From Betaproteobacteria bacterium (GTDB lineage Bacteria > Pseudomonadota > Gammaproteobacteria > Burkholderiales > Burkholderiaceae_C), in the NCBI GenBank assembly GCA_005882155.1, contig VBCQ01000057.1, positions 1-14,865 of the forward strand: a stretch of DNA of 14,865 bases, in the 5' to 3' direction. A program made the translations under genes and the position numbers. The notes beneath the pieces are model-generated. The model made no database searches. It saw only the letters and a program-made list of their open reading frames with translations, and was not told the DNA's origin. Positions 6,193-13,662 of the stretch are shown here, in pieces (the first letter of the stretch is position 1; each line of letters opens with the position of its first letter).

Positions 6193-8163
6193 TCACACAT
6201 CCACCTCGACCTCATCGCCGCGCGACTCCATCAATTCGCGTCGCGCCTGCGCCTCGCCTTTGCCCATCAGCTTGTTCAGCGACTCCACGGTGGTCGCGAA
6301 GCCGATGTCGCCGAAGCGCACTTGCAGTAGCCGCCGCGTGTCGGGGTTGAGCGTCGTGTCCCACAGCTGCTCGGCGTTCATTTCGCCGAGGCCTTTGAAG
6401 CGGCTGATGCTCCACGAGTTGTCGCGTGCGCCTTCCTTGCGGAGTTTGTCGAGGCTCGCGCTGAGCTCGCCTTCGTCGAGCGCGTAGATCTTCGCGGCCG
6501 GCTTCTTGCCGCGCGCCGGCGCGTCGACGCGAAACAGCGGCGGCTTGGCCACATGGATGTGGCCATGCTCGATGAGCTTCGGAAAGTGGCGGAAGAACAA
6601 GGTCAGCAGCAACACCTGAATGTGCGAGCCGTCGACATCGGCATCGCTCAAGATGCAGACCTTGCCGTAGCGCAAGCCGCTCATATCGGGGTTGTCGCTG
6701 GCGCCGTGCGGGTCGACACCGACCGCCACCGCGATATCGTGAATCTCGTTGTTCGCAAACAGCCGATCGCGCTCGACTTCCCACGCGTTGAGCACCTTGC
6801 CGCGCAACGGCAGGATCGCCTGCGTTTCCTTGTTGCGGCCCATCTTTGCGCTGCCGCCGGCCGAGTCGCCCTCGACGAGGAACAGCTCGTTGAGGTTCAA
6901 GTCGCGGCTCTCGCAATCGGTCAGCTTGCCGGGCAACACCGCCACCCCCGAGCCCTTGCGCTTCTCGACCTTCTGGCTCGCGCGCTGGCGCGTCTGCGCC
7001 TGCTTGATGACGAGCTCGGCGAGCTTGCGACCCAGATCCACATGCTGGTTGAGCCAGAGCTCGAGCGCCGGCTTGACGTAGGTCGACACGAGCCGTAGCG
7101 CATCGCGGCTGTTCAGCCGCTCCTTGATCTGGCCTTGGAACTGCGGGTCGAGCACCTTCGCCGACAGCACGAAGCTGGCGCGCGAGAACACGTCTTCGGG
7201 CATCAGCTTCACGCCCTTGGGCAAGAGACTGTGCAGATCGATGAAGCCTTTGATCGCGCCGTACAGGCCGTCCTTCAACCCCGACTCGTGGGTTCCGCCG
7301 GCCACCGTCGGAATGAGGTTGACGTAGCTCTCGCGCACCGGTGTGCCTTCGTCAGTGAAGGCGACGCACCAGGCCGCGCCCTCGCCTTCGGCGAAGTTCT
7401 CGGTCTCGCCGCGATCGGCGTAGTGCGCGCCTTCGAACAGCGGGATCACTGGATCGGCCGTCAGCGTTTGCATCAGGTAGTCGCGCAGGCCGCCTTGATA
7501 GGTCCAGGTCTGAACGTCGCCGCTCTTCTCGTGAGTCAGCGTCACCGTCACGCCCGGCATCAACACCGCCTTGCTGCGCAGCAGATGCGTCAGGTCGGCC
7601 CGCGGAATATCGGCGCTCTCGAAGTATTGGACGTCGGGCCAGACCCGCACCGTCGTCCCGCTCCTGCGGTCCGCGACGGCTGGCTTGCGAGTCTTCAGGC
7701 GCTCGATCACGTCGCCGCCGGAGAACGCGATCGTCGCGACTTGGCCCTCGCGCCACACCGTCACCTCGAGGCGCTTGGCCAATGCGTTGGTCACGCTGAC
7801 GCCCACGCCGTGCAGGCCGCCCGAAAAGCTGTAGGCCGCGTTGCCGCCCTTGTCGAACTTGCCGCCGGCATGCAGGCGGGTGAAGACGATCTCGACCACC
7901 GGCACGCGCTCGTCGGGATGCAGCCCGAAGGGGATGCCGCGGCCGTCGTCATGAACGCTGACCGAGCCGTCGCTGTGCAGCACGACGTCGATGCGCGTGC
8001 CAACGCCGGCGAGCGCCTCGTCGGCCGCGTTGTCGATCACTTCCTGAATGATGTGCAGCGGATTCTCGGTGCGGGTGTACATGCCCGGCCGCTGCTTCAC
8101 GGGCTCGAGGCCCTTCAGAACGCGGATCGATGCTTCCGCGTAGACGCTTTGCTTGCTTGCCAT
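6193..8163 (-). CDS. parE: DNA topoisomerase IV subunit B (ParE)
   Basis: This 656-residue protein is the ATPase subunit of topoisomerase IV. The GHKL ATP site shows Asn45 in EVIDNAADEALAG, DDGRGIP (72-78), and GGKF (100-103) with GGLHGVG (115-121). The TOPRIM domain has EGDSAGGSAKMGRN (431-444), with Glu431, and SDADVDGSHI (506-515), with Asp507, Asp509 and Asp511 for Mg2+. The C-terminal RFKGLGEMN (588-596) is intact. The block LRGKVLNAWEVERDRLFANNEIHDI (453-477) with VGVDPHG is ParE-like rather than GyrB-like. Length matches ParE without the large GyrB insert. No Shine-Dalgarno sequence precedes the ATG at 8163; a -10-like TAGAAT lies only 7 nt upstream. ParC lies about 2 kb downstream, after vapBC, GNAT and a transglycosylase. 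Confidence 0.96.
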   Translation of the reverse strand: MASKQSVYAEASIRVLKGLEPVKQRPGMYTRTENPLHIIQEVIDNAADEALAGVGTRIDVVLHSDGSVSVHDDGRGIPFGLHPDERVPVVEIVFTRLHAGGKFDKGGNAAYSFSGGLHGVGVSVTNALAKRLEVTVWREGQVATIAFSGGDVIERLKTRKPAVADRRSGTTVRVWPDVQYFESADIPRADLTHLLRSKAVLMPGVTVTLTHEKSGDVQTWTYQGGLRDYLMQTLTADPVIPLFEGAHYADRGETENFAEGEGAAWCVAFTDEGTPVRESYVNLIPTVAGGTHESGLKDGLYGAIKGFIDLHSLLPKGVKLMPEDVFSRASFVLSAKVLDPQFQGQIKERLNSRDALRLVSTYVKPALELWLNQHVDLGRKLAELVIKQAQTRQRASQKVEKRKGSGVAVLPGKLTDCESRDLNLNELFLVEGDSAGGSAKMGRNKETQAILPLRGKVLNAWEVERDRLFANNEIHDIAVAVGVDPHGASDNPDMSGLRYGKVCILSDADVDGSHIQVLLLTLFFRHFPKLIEHGHIHVAKPPLFRVDAPARGKKPAAKIYALDEGELSASLDKLRKEGARDNSWSISRFKGLGEMNAEQLWDTTLNPDTRRLLQVRFGDIGFATTVESLNKLMGKGEAQARRELMESRGDEVEVDV

Positions 8164-8170
8164 GGCGGCG

Positions 8171-8176
8171 ATTCTA
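8171..8176 (-). promoter_or_regulatory. Candidate parE -10 box, suggesting a leaderless transcript
   Basis: On the minus strand this reads TAGAAT (5 of 6 to TATAAT) and ends 7 nt before the parE ATG. Transcription would then start at or within a base or two of the ATG. The -35 region is weak: GAGTCA at 8193-8198, 16-nt spacing, 3 of 6. The absence of any Shine-Dalgarno sequence before parE fits. Confidence 0.45.
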
Positions 8177-8226
8177 GGAGGCTGTCGGGCCGTGACTCGG
8201 GCCCGCTGGCCGCACAGGCGCTTCGC

Positions 8227-8784
8227 TCAGCTCGGCGTCATGCCCCGCAGGCTGGCACGCTCCAGGATCTCGTCGCGCTTCGGTGCCGGCTTCGTGCCTT
8301 CGGAGCTGACATAGTCCTTCAGCATCTCCATCACGATCTTCGCATCGAGCGCGTAGTTGACGTCCGCCGGCAGCGGCGGCTTGAACATCTTGATCGTCGC
8401 GTTGGCGTGCCAGGTGCGGATGGTGCTGGTTCCGCCCGGCACGTAGATGTAGGTCGGTGCGTGGTAGCTGCCTTTGGTCTTTTGCATCTGCCAATCGTCG
8501 CCGGAACCGTCGAACCCGCTTGTCTTCGGTTGCTCGCTCCGGAGCTGGGCGAAGTACTGGAAGCCGTTCTGCACCGTCAGCTCGGCGCAGCGATAGATCC
8601 AATAGTTCCACACCATGTCGGCCGAGGTCTTGCCGTTGCCGTCGAAACGGACGGCAAAGGTGTTGTCGTCGATCTTGGTGTCCTTGTAGCCGCCGCGACC
8701 GGCAGCCGGACCGTAAGGGCTGGCGCAACCGGCCAGCAATGCGATGCAGGCCACCATCGCGGTGAGCCAGTTCAAGCGTTTCAT
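8227..8784 (-). CDS. Lipoprotein, CC0125/CC1285 family
   Basis: The protein has 185 residues from the ATG at 8784, preceded by a strong GGAGGG with good spacing. An in-frame extension to 9033 would run through the SDR gene and is rejected. Residues 1-19 form a lipoprotein signal peptide with lipobox LLAGC, giving lipidated Cys20. The mature part starts with a short Pro/Gly stretch, then GYKDTKIDDNTFAVRFDGNG (32-51), and YWIYRCAELTVQNGFQYF (61-78). As I recall it, the pattern of a small-residue linker, an NxFxVxFxGN strand and a YxLxRxAELTxxNGFxYF helix matches the CC0125/CC1285 lipoproteins, whose function is unknown. Its stop lies 63 nt upstream of parE on the same strand; it diverges from the SDR gene. 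Confidence 0.85.
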   Translation of the reverse strand: MKRLNWLTAMVACIALLAGCASPYGPAAGRGGYKDTKIDDNTFAVRFDGNGKTSADMVWNYWIYRCAELTVQNGFQYFAQLRSEQPKTSGFDGSGDDWQMQKTKGSYHAPTYIYVPGGTSTIRTWHANATIKMFKPPLPADVNYALDAKIVMEMLKDYVSSEGTKPAPKRDEILERASLRGMTPS

Positions 8785-8877
8785 TCGATTCCCTCCAACG
8801 TTGTTCGTGAGCGGCACAGCTTCATCGGCGCGCCGCGCACGAAGTTTAGGTGCGGGCGCGATCGAGGCCGATTCCGC

Positions 8878-8883
8878 TACAGT
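8878..8883 (+). promoter_or_regulatory. Weak -10-like box upstream of the SDR gene
   Basis: TACAGT (4 of 6) lies 31 nt before the SDR start, in the 130-nt divergent spacer with the lipoprotein gene. There is no recognisable -35 box. It is offered only as the best-placed candidate in that spacer. Confidence 0.25.
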
Positions 8884-8914
8884 CGTCCGCTGTGACTTTT
8901 TGGACTGATGAGCC

Positions 8915-9712
8915 ATGCGAGTGATCGTGATCACCGGTGCATCCGACGGCATCGGCGCGGAGATGGCGCGGCAGTGGGCGGCGCGTGGCGAAGCCGACGC
9001 GGCGCTCGTGCTCGCGGCACGCAGCGTCGACAAGCTCGAGGCTGTCGCGCAGGCTTGCCGAGCGTGTGGCGCACAAGTGCTCGTTCAGCGCTGCGATGTC
9101 GGCGTGCAGGCCGATTGCATCGCGCTCGTCGATGCCGCAGTCAAAGCCTTCGGCCGGATCGACATGCTGGTCAATAACGCCGGCATGTCGGCGCATGCGT
9201 ACTTCGAAGACGTGACCGACCTCGGCTGGTACGAAACGCTGATGCGCATCAACCATTGGGGCAGCGTGTGGTGCACGCACGCCGCGCTGCCGCACCTGAA
9301 AGCGAGCCGCGGGCGCATCGTCGCGGTCGCGAGCCTCGCCGGACTGGTCGGCGTGCCGGGTCGCACCGCCTACAGCGGCACCAAGTTCGCAATGATCGGC
9401 TTCTTCGAAGCCTTGCGCGTCGAGCTCGCGGCGAGCGGCGTCAGCGTGACGATCGCCTACCCGGGTGTCGTCGCGACCGACATTCGTTATCGCGGCTTCA
9501 ATGCGAAGGGCGAGGCGGCCGGCAAAAGCGGGCTCGACGAGCGCGGCGCAATGAGCGTCGAAGCATGCGCGCGGCTGATCATCGATGGCGCAGAGGCACG
9601 ACAGCGCGACATCGTGATGAGCGCGAAGGGCAAGCTCGGACGCTGGATGAAGCTGATCGCACCGCGCATGGTCGACCGGATGGCGTTGAAGGCCTTGAAG
9701 CAGCACATATGA
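8915..9712 (+). CDS. Short-chain dehydrogenase/reductase (SDR)
   Basis: The protein has 265 residues with a classical SDR Rossmann fold. The cofactor loop is TGASDGIG (7-14), followed by AARS (35-38) after strand 2; the Arg there favours NADP(H). Next come CDV (60-62) and NNAG (87-90). The catalytic triad is Ser140 (VASLAG), Tyr153 and Lys157 (YSGTK). PGVVATDI after strand 6 and a basic C-terminal segment (GKLGRWMKLIAPRMVDRMALKA) resemble SDRs that act on lipids or ketones, but the substrate is not readable. The ATG at 8915 has only a weak ribosome binding site (TGATGAG), and an ATG at 8908 is out of frame. It is probably the first gene of a loose plus-strand set. Confidence 0.93.
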   Translation: MRVIVITGASDGIGAEMARQWAARGEADAALVLAARSVDKLEAVAQACRACGAQVLVQRCDVGVQADCIALVDAAVKAFGRIDMLVNNAGMSAHAYFEDVTDLGWYETLMRINHWGSVWCTHAALPHLKASRGRIVAVASLAGLVGVPGRTAYSGTKFAMIGFFEALRVELAASGVSVTIAYPGVVATDIRYRGFNAKGEAAGKSGLDERGAMSVEACARLIIDGAEARQRDIVMSAKGKLGRWMKLIAPRMVDRMALKALKQHI

Positions 9713-9767
9713 GCCGCTGGGCCGCTCCCAAGGCGAATTCCGGAGTCCACAGCACGGAGGATGCCCA

Positions 9768-10322
9768 ATGAGTTTGTCGCCCCCGCATGCGTCGCTCGAT
9801 GCGTCGCCTTGGGTGCGGCGCTGGTCGCATCTGGTGCCCTCGGGGGCGAATGTGCTCGACGTTGCTTGCGGTTCGGGCCGGCATCTTCGCTGGTTTGCCG
9901 AGCGCGGCTGCCGCGTCACCGGTGTCGATCGCGATGCTGCGGCATTGGCGCCGCTCGCGGCGATCGGCGAGGTCGTCGTCGCCGACATCGAGAACAGTCC
10001 GTGGCCGTTCGAGGCGCGGCGCTTCGACGCCGTCGTCGTCACCAACTATCTGTGGCGCGCACTGCTTCCCAAACTCGTCGAAGCGCTCGCCGATCGCGGG
10101 GTGCTGATTTACGAGACCTTCGCCGAGGGCAACGCCAGCGTCGGCAAGCCGTCGAACCCCGACTTTCTGCTGCGCCACGGCGAGCTGTTGCGCGTCGCTG
10201 CGGACTTGCGCGTCGTCGCCTATGAAGACGGTGTTCTCGACACACCCGAGCGCTTTGTGCAACGCCTGGTTGCAGTCCGCGAGCCGGCAGATGCTGCCGC
10301 GCCGGCGCGCTACCCGCTGTGA
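9768..10322 (+). CDS. Class I SAM-dependent methyltransferase
   Basis: The protein has 184 residues; the ATG at 9768 follows GGAGG by 7 nt. Motif I, which binds S-adenosylmethionine, is NVLDVACGSGRHLRWF (28-43). Asp55 (TGVDRD) ends strand 2 and should contact the ribose. VADIENSPWPF (71-81) and VVVTNYLWRALLP (89-101) are motifs II/III and IV, and ALADRGVLIYETF resembles the post-IV strand of TehB/SAM-methyltransferase 11 enzymes. It has no extra substrate domain, so the methyl acceptor is unknown. It lies 55 nt after the SDR gene and 42 nt before dapA. I recall a small methyltransferase next to dapA in other Burkholderiales, so the position looks conserved. Confidence 0.9.
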   Translation: MSLSPPHASLDASPWVRRWSHLVPSGANVLDVACGSGRHLRWFAERGCRVTGVDRDAAALAPLAAIGEVVVADIENSPWPFEARRFDAVVVTNYLWRALLPKLVEALADRGVLIYETFAEGNASVGKPSNPDFLLRHGELLRVAADLRVVAYEDGVLDTPERFVQRLVAVREPADAAAPARYPL

Positions 10323-10336
10323 TGCGGCGTGCCGGC

Positions 10337-10342
10337 TAAAAT
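10337..10342 (+). promoter_or_regulatory. Candidate -10 box for dapA
   Basis: TAAAAT (5 of 6) lies 22 nt before the dapA ATG, between the methyltransferase stop and an AGAGGA ribosome binding site (10353-10358). A start near 10349 would give a leader of about 16 nt. The -35 region overlaps the methyltransferase stop and is poor. Confidence 0.45.
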
Positions 10343-10364
10343 CGGCCGATTCAGAGGAACCTGC

Positions 10365-11246
10365 ATGAACCCCATCATTGGCAGCATCGTCGCGTTGGTC
10401 ACGCCGATGCAAGACGACGGCAGCATCGATTACGACGCGCTGCGCCGCCTGATCGACTGGCACATCGCCGAAGGCACCGACTGCATCGGCGTCGTCGGCA
10501 CGACCGGCGAGTCGCCGACGGTGTCGGTCGAAGAGCACTGCGAAGTAATTCGCGTCGCGGTCGAGCATGCGAAGGGCCGCGTGCCGATCATGGCCGGTGC
10601 CGGCGGCAACTCGACGCGCGAAGCGATCGAGCTCGCGCGCTACGCGAAGAAGGTCGGCGCCGATTGCACGCTGTCGGTCGTGCCGTATTACAACCGGCCG
10701 TCGCAGCAAGGCATGTACGAGCACTTCAAGTCCATCGCCGAAGCGGTCGACATTCCGATGCTGCTGTACAACGTGCCGGCGCGCACCGCGGCCGATCTGC
10801 ACAACGAGACCGTGCTGCGCCTGGCGCAGGTGCCAGGCATCGTCGGCATCAAGGAAGCGTCGGGCGAGATGGACCGTGCAGCGTGGCTGATCAAGCATGC
10901 GCCGAAGGGCTTCTCGATCTACTCGGGCGACGACGGCACCGCGGTCGCACTGATGCTGCTCGGCGGCCACGGCAATGTGAGCGTCACGGCCAACGTCGCA
11001 CCGCGCGCCATGCACGACTTGTGCATGGCGGCGATCGAAGGCAACGCCCGCGAGGCCGCGGCGATTCACCTGAAGCTGCTGTCGCTGCACAAGAACCTGT
11101 TCATCGAGCCGAGCCCCGCGCCGACCAAGTGGGCGATGAAGCAGCTCAAGCTGTGCGGCGATGCGTTGCGCTTGCCGATCACTCCGCTCAGTGCCGCAGG
11201 CCAAGCGGCCGTCGGCCAGGCCTTGCGCGATGCCAGCCTGATCTGA
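10365..11246 (+). CDS. dapA: 4-hydroxy-tetrahydrodipicolinate synthase (DapA)
   Basis: The protein has 293 residues, the usual DapA length. It condenses pyruvate with L-aspartate-4-semialdehyde, the first committed step toward diaminopimelate and lysine. The Schiff-base residue is Lys163 in GIVGIKEASGEMD. Tyr135 (LLYNVPARTA), Tyr109 (VVPYYNRP), and Thr46/Thr47 in GTTGES match the catalytic Tyr/Thr relay, and Arg140 lies at the aldehyde site. GMYEHFKSIAEAVDIPMLLY is typical of proteobacterial DapA. The ATG at 10365 has AGAGGA 6 nt upstream; an extension to 10329 has none. bamC follows after 72 nt, the same dapA-bamC order as in E. coli. Confidence 0.97.
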   Translation: MNPIIGSIVALVTPMQDDGSIDYDALRRLIDWHIAEGTDCIGVVGTTGESPTVSVEEHCEVIRVAVEHAKGRVPIMAGAGGNSTREAIELARYAKKVGADCTLSVVPYYNRPSQQGMYEHFKSIAEAVDIPMLLYNVPARTAADLHNETVLRLAQVPGIVGIKEASGEMDRAAWLIKHAPKGFSIYSGDDGTAVALMLLGGHGNVSVTANVAPRAMHDLCMAAIEGNAREAAAIHLKLLSLHKNLFIEPSPAPTKWAMKQLKLCGDALRLPITPLSAAGQAAVGQALRDASLI

Positions 11247-11318
11247 GTTTGCCCTGCCCGCTTTCTTTCACCCCCGGGCCCGGCCAATTCGGCCGCCGAC
11301 CCTCCGGAGATTCCTGAC

Positions 11319-12461
11319 GTGACTGTTTCCCAACGCCCGACCATTTTTCGCGCCGCTTGCCTGCTCATGATCAGCGGCCTCGCTGCCTGCTCGTCGATCG
11401 AGAACTTCGTCGGCGGCGACAAGATCGACTACCGCAGCAGCGGCACCAAGACGCAAGGCCTGGAAGTGCCGCCCGACCTGACTCAGCTCGCGCGCGACAC
11501 CCGCTACCAGCAGCCGAGCGGCGGCAGCGTCAGTGCCGCGGCGTTCCAGGCCGGTACTGCCGCATCGGCGCCGGTCAGCAGCGCACTCGTCGCACCGCAA
11601 GCGCTCGGTGATCTGCACATCGAGCGCGCCGGCAACGAGCGCTGGCTCGCAACGCCGCTGAGCGCCGAGCAGCTGTGGCCACATCTCGAAGCGTTCTGGA
11701 AAGAGCGCGGCTTCAATCTCGCCGTCGACGAGGCCGGCGCCGGCGTGATGGAGACCGAATGGGCCGAGAACCGCGCCAAGCTGCCCAAGGACGTGATCCG
11801 CAACACGCTCGGCAAGGTCGTCGACTTTCTGTACTCGACCGGCGAGCGAGACAAGTTCCGCACCCGCGTCGAGCGCACACCGAAGGGCACCGAGGTCTAC
11901 GTGACGCATCGCGGCATGGTCGAGGTCTACACCGGCCCGCTGAAGGAGACGACCGTGTGGCAGCCGCGTGCCGCTGACCCTCAGCTCGAGGCCGAAATGC
12001 TGCAGCGTCTGATGCTCAAGCTCGGCGTCAAGGAAGAACAGGCCAAGGCCGCCGTCGCCACGGCAGCGGCGCCCACATCGTCGCAGCCCGCACATGCACG
12101 CGTCATCGAAGGTCAGGCCGCGGCATTGCAGATCGATGACGCCTTCGATCGCGCATGGCGCCGCGTCGGCCTCGCGCTCGACCGCAGCGGCTTCACGGTC
12201 GAAGATCGCGACCGCGCGCAGGGCCTGTACTTCGTTCGCTACGTCGACCCGGCGCTTGCTGGTCGCGAGCAACCCGGCTTCTTCAGCCGGCTCTTCAGCT
12301 TCGGCCGCAAGGACGAGGGCTCGGGCCTGGCGCGATATCGCGTCTCGGTGAAGGGTGAAGGCGAGCGCAGCACCGTGACGGTTCTGAACTCGCAAGGCGT
12401 GCCAGAGAGCGGCGAAGCCGGTAAACGCATCATCGGGTTGCTGATCGAAGACTTGAAGTGA
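11319..12461 (+). CDS. bamC: Outer-membrane assembly lipoprotein BamC (NlpB)
   Basis: The protein has 380 residues from a GTG at 11319, with CGGAGA 8 nt upstream. The signal peptide ends in SGLAAC, giving lipidated Cys24. The N-terminal segment KIDYRSSGTKTQGLEVPPDLTQL (35-57) is the BamC signature stretch that in E. coli runs along BamD. Two helix-grip domains follow, roughly 85-245 and 265-380, separated by an Ala/Pro-rich linker (about 245-265). BamC is a periplasm-facing partner of the BamABCDE complex that inserts beta-barrel proteins into the outer membrane. The insertion SFGRKDEGSGLAR in domain 2 is charged and probably a loop. The stop overlaps the next start in a GTGA, so the MBL gene is translationally coupled. 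Confidence 0.93.
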   Translation: MTVSQRPTIFRAACLLMISGLAACSSIENFVGGDKIDYRSSGTKTQGLEVPPDLTQLARDTRYQQPSGGSVSAAAFQAGTAASAPVSSALVAPQALGDLHIERAGNERWLATPLSAEQLWPHLEAFWKERGFNLAVDEAGAGVMETEWAENRAKLPKDVIRNTLGKVVDFLYSTGERDKFRTRVERTPKGTEVYVTHRGMVEVYTGPLKETTVWQPRAADPQLEAEMLQRLMLKLGVKEEQAKAAVATAAAPTSSQPAHARVIEGQAAALQIDDAFDRAWRRVGLALDRSGFTVEDRDRAQGLYFVRYVDPALAGREQPGFFSRLFSFGRKDEGSGLARYRVSVKGEGERSTVTVLNSQGVPESGEAGKRIIGLLIEDLK

Positions 12462-13237
12462 TCCGCTTTCGCAGCCTCGGCAGCGGCAGCGGCGGAAATG
12501 CCACGCTGGTCGAGGCGCGCAGCGGCAGCACCGCGAGCCGCGTGCTCGTCGATTGCGGTTTCACGCTGCGCGAGTTCGGCATGCGCCTCGCACGCTGCGG
12601 GCTGCGCCCCGACGAGCTCGATGCGGTGTTCGTGACGCATGAGCACGCCGACCACATCGGCTGCGCCATCAGCCTGGCCCGCCGCCACCGTCTGCCGCTG
12701 TGGATGAGCCGCGGCACTTGGCGCGCAGTCGGCGAGCCCGACCTGGGCGAGCTCTTGAACTTCGCACGTGATGGCCAGCCCATTGCAATCGGCGACCTCG
12801 AGCTCGTGCCGTACACCGTTCCGCACGACGCGCAAGAACCGCTGCAGCCGCGCTTGTCTGACGGCGCCATCCGCGTCGGTGTGCTCACCGACGCGGGGTC
12901 GATCACGGAACATCTGCTGGCGCAGTTGCAAGACTGCCAAGCCTTGCTGCTCGAATGCAATCACGACCTCGCGATGCTCGCCGCATCGCGCTACCCGCCG
13001 TCGCTGAAGGCGCGCATCGGCGGACGCCTCGGCCACTTGAGCAACGACACGGCTGCGCAGATTCTCACCGCGTGCCTGCATGACGGCCTGCGCCACGTCA
13101 TCGCGGCTCACTTGAGCCAAGAGAACAACCGCCCCGAGCTCGCGTTGGCCGCGCTCGCCGCTGCCTGCGGCGGTCGCGCGTCGGATTTGCAGGCCGCGAA
13201 TCAGGCAGCAGGATTCGACTGGATCGAGATGCGCTGA
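12458..13237 (+). CDS. MBL-fold metallohydrolase, YycJ/WalJ type
   Basis: The protein has 259 residues from a GTG inside the bamC stop (12458-12461, GTGA). The N-terminus MIRFRSLGSGSGGNATLVEA is the mark of the YycJ/WalJ subgroup. The metal site is His61, His63, Asp65 and His66 in VTHEHADHIG, with PHDAQEP (125-131) and TDAG (143-146) supplying further ligands. GHLSNDTAAQIL and AAHLSQENNRPELA near the end are the typical C-terminal motifs. WalJ-like proteins are reported as 5'-to-3' DNA exonuclease or phosphodiesterase-type enzymes linked to DNA repair and cell-wall coordination. The role in betaproteobacteria is less clear. It is the last gene before the terminator at 13247. Confidence 0.92.
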   Translation: MIRFRSLGSGSGGNATLVEARSGSTASRVLVDCGFTLREFGMRLARCGLRPDELDAVFVTHEHADHIGCAISLARRHRLPLWMSRGTWRAVGEPDLGELLNFARDGQPIAIGDLELVPYTVPHDAQEPLQPRLSDGAIRVGVLTDAGSITEHLLAQLQDCQALLLECNHDLAMLAASRYPPSLKARIGGRLGHLSNDTAAQILTACLHDGLRHVIAAHLSQENNRPELALAALAAACGGRASDLQAANQAAGFDWIEMR

Positions 13238-13238
13238 C

Positions 13239-13267
13239 GAAAAAAAGCCGCCCGAGGGCGGCTTTTT
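13239..13267. terminator. Rho-independent terminator, probably bidirectional
   Basis: GCCGCC (13247-13252), loop CGAG, GGCGGC (13257-13262), with T5 after it (13263-13267) and a run of A before it (13240-13246). The stem begins 9 nt after the MBL stop. The A-run becomes a T-run on the minus strand, so the same hairpin can stop the convergent lipoprotein gene. Confidence 0.93.
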
Positions 13268-13271
13268 CGAT

Positions 13272-13286
13272 ATCGGCTGAGCCGAT
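13272..13286. repeat. Small hairpin touching the lipoprotein stop codon
   Basis: ATCGGC-TGA-GCCGAT is a perfect 6-bp inverted repeat at 13272-13286, next to the terminator. Its last base is the final base of the minus-strand TAA. It may help release the lipoprotein transcript; it has no T-run of its own. Confidence 0.4.
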
Positions 13287-13540
13287 TACTTCTTCATCGC
13301 ATCGGTCGCGGCAGAGGCGGCGGTGCCGGCTGCCATCGCAGCGGAAGCGGCAGCGTCGGCTGCGCCCATCGCCGACGAAGCGGCGCCGGTGGCAGCCATC
13401 GCCGCAGCCTCAGGAGCCGAAGCGGCACCCATTGCGGGGGCGGCGGCCGGAGCGGTCACGGTGGTCGTTTCTTCTTTCTTGCTGCAAGCGGAGAGAGCAA
13501 CGACAGCAACCAGAGAAGCCAACAGAAGCGACTTTTTCAT
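13286..13540 (-). CDS. Short Ala-rich lipoprotein, function unknown
   Basis: The protein has 84 residues from the ATG at 13540, with a GAGGA 7 nt upstream. A TTG at 13552 is in frame but less likely. The signal peptide MKKSLLLASLVAVVALSAC has a lipobox with Cys19, followed by the charged SKKEETTT and then about 55 residues made almost wholly of Ala, with Gly, Ser, Met and Thr. The Ala runs recur with a loose period (AAxAAxxAASAAM). This should form a long helix, as in Lpp-like or fibre-like small lipoproteins, but heptad Leu/Ile positions are missing, so no Lpp call is made. It stands alone: a convergent terminator lies downstream, and its own candidate promoter and palindrome lie upstream. 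High codon regularity and a good ribosome binding site suggest strong expression. Confidence 0.82.
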   Translation of the reverse strand: MKKSLLLASLVAVVALSACSKKEETTTVTAPAAAPAMGAASAPEAAAMAATGAASSAMGAADAAASAAMAAGTAASAATDAMKK

Positions 13541-13569
13541 ATTTGTCCTCAATCAAAAAAATGGGTCGA

Positions 13570-13587
13570 ACAATTACCGGTAATTGT
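13570..13587. promoter_or_regulatory. 18-bp perfect palindrome in the lipoprotein leader
   Basis: ACAATTACCGGTAATTGT is a perfect palindrome with no spacer, centred about 38 nt upstream of the lipoprotein ATG. An uninterrupted palindrome of this length is the usual size for a homodimeric repressor such as MarR or TetR types. As RNA it could fold only into a stem with a strained tip. AT-rich arms in GC-rich DNA make chance less likely. Confidence 0.6.
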
Positions 13588-13662
13588 GGGACCCCTCCTG
13601 ATTCGCAGAGCCCCAACGCTCAAGGCCTGGAAAGCTCGAGCATCTCCGGGGCCTAGCCAGCG

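Noticed and set aside
8185..8204. CGGGCC-8 nt-GGCCCG hairpin between the lipoprotein gene and parE as a terminator
   Set aside because: There is a 6-bp stem but no T-run on the minus strand. It is more likely a chance GC-rich inverted repeat.
7135..8895. 586-codon open frame on the plus strand opposite parE and the lipoprotein gene
   Set aside because: It spans two well-supported genes on the other strand and shows no recognisable motif.
9579..11204. 541-codon open frame on the minus strand opposite the SDR, methyltransferase and dapA genes
   Set aside because: It crosses three real genes and two intergenic gaps, and the composition is typical of a codon-position shadow.
11268..12395. 375-codon open frame on the minus strand opposite bamC
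   Set aside because: BamC is complete on the plus strand with signal peptide, lipobox and signature; the reverse frame has no domain.
13555..13660. Possible tRNA remnant in the lipoprotein leader (GTTCGACCC-like stretch on the minus strand)
   Set aside because: No acceptor, D-arm or anticodon stem can be built around it; the match is short and part of the palindrome flank.
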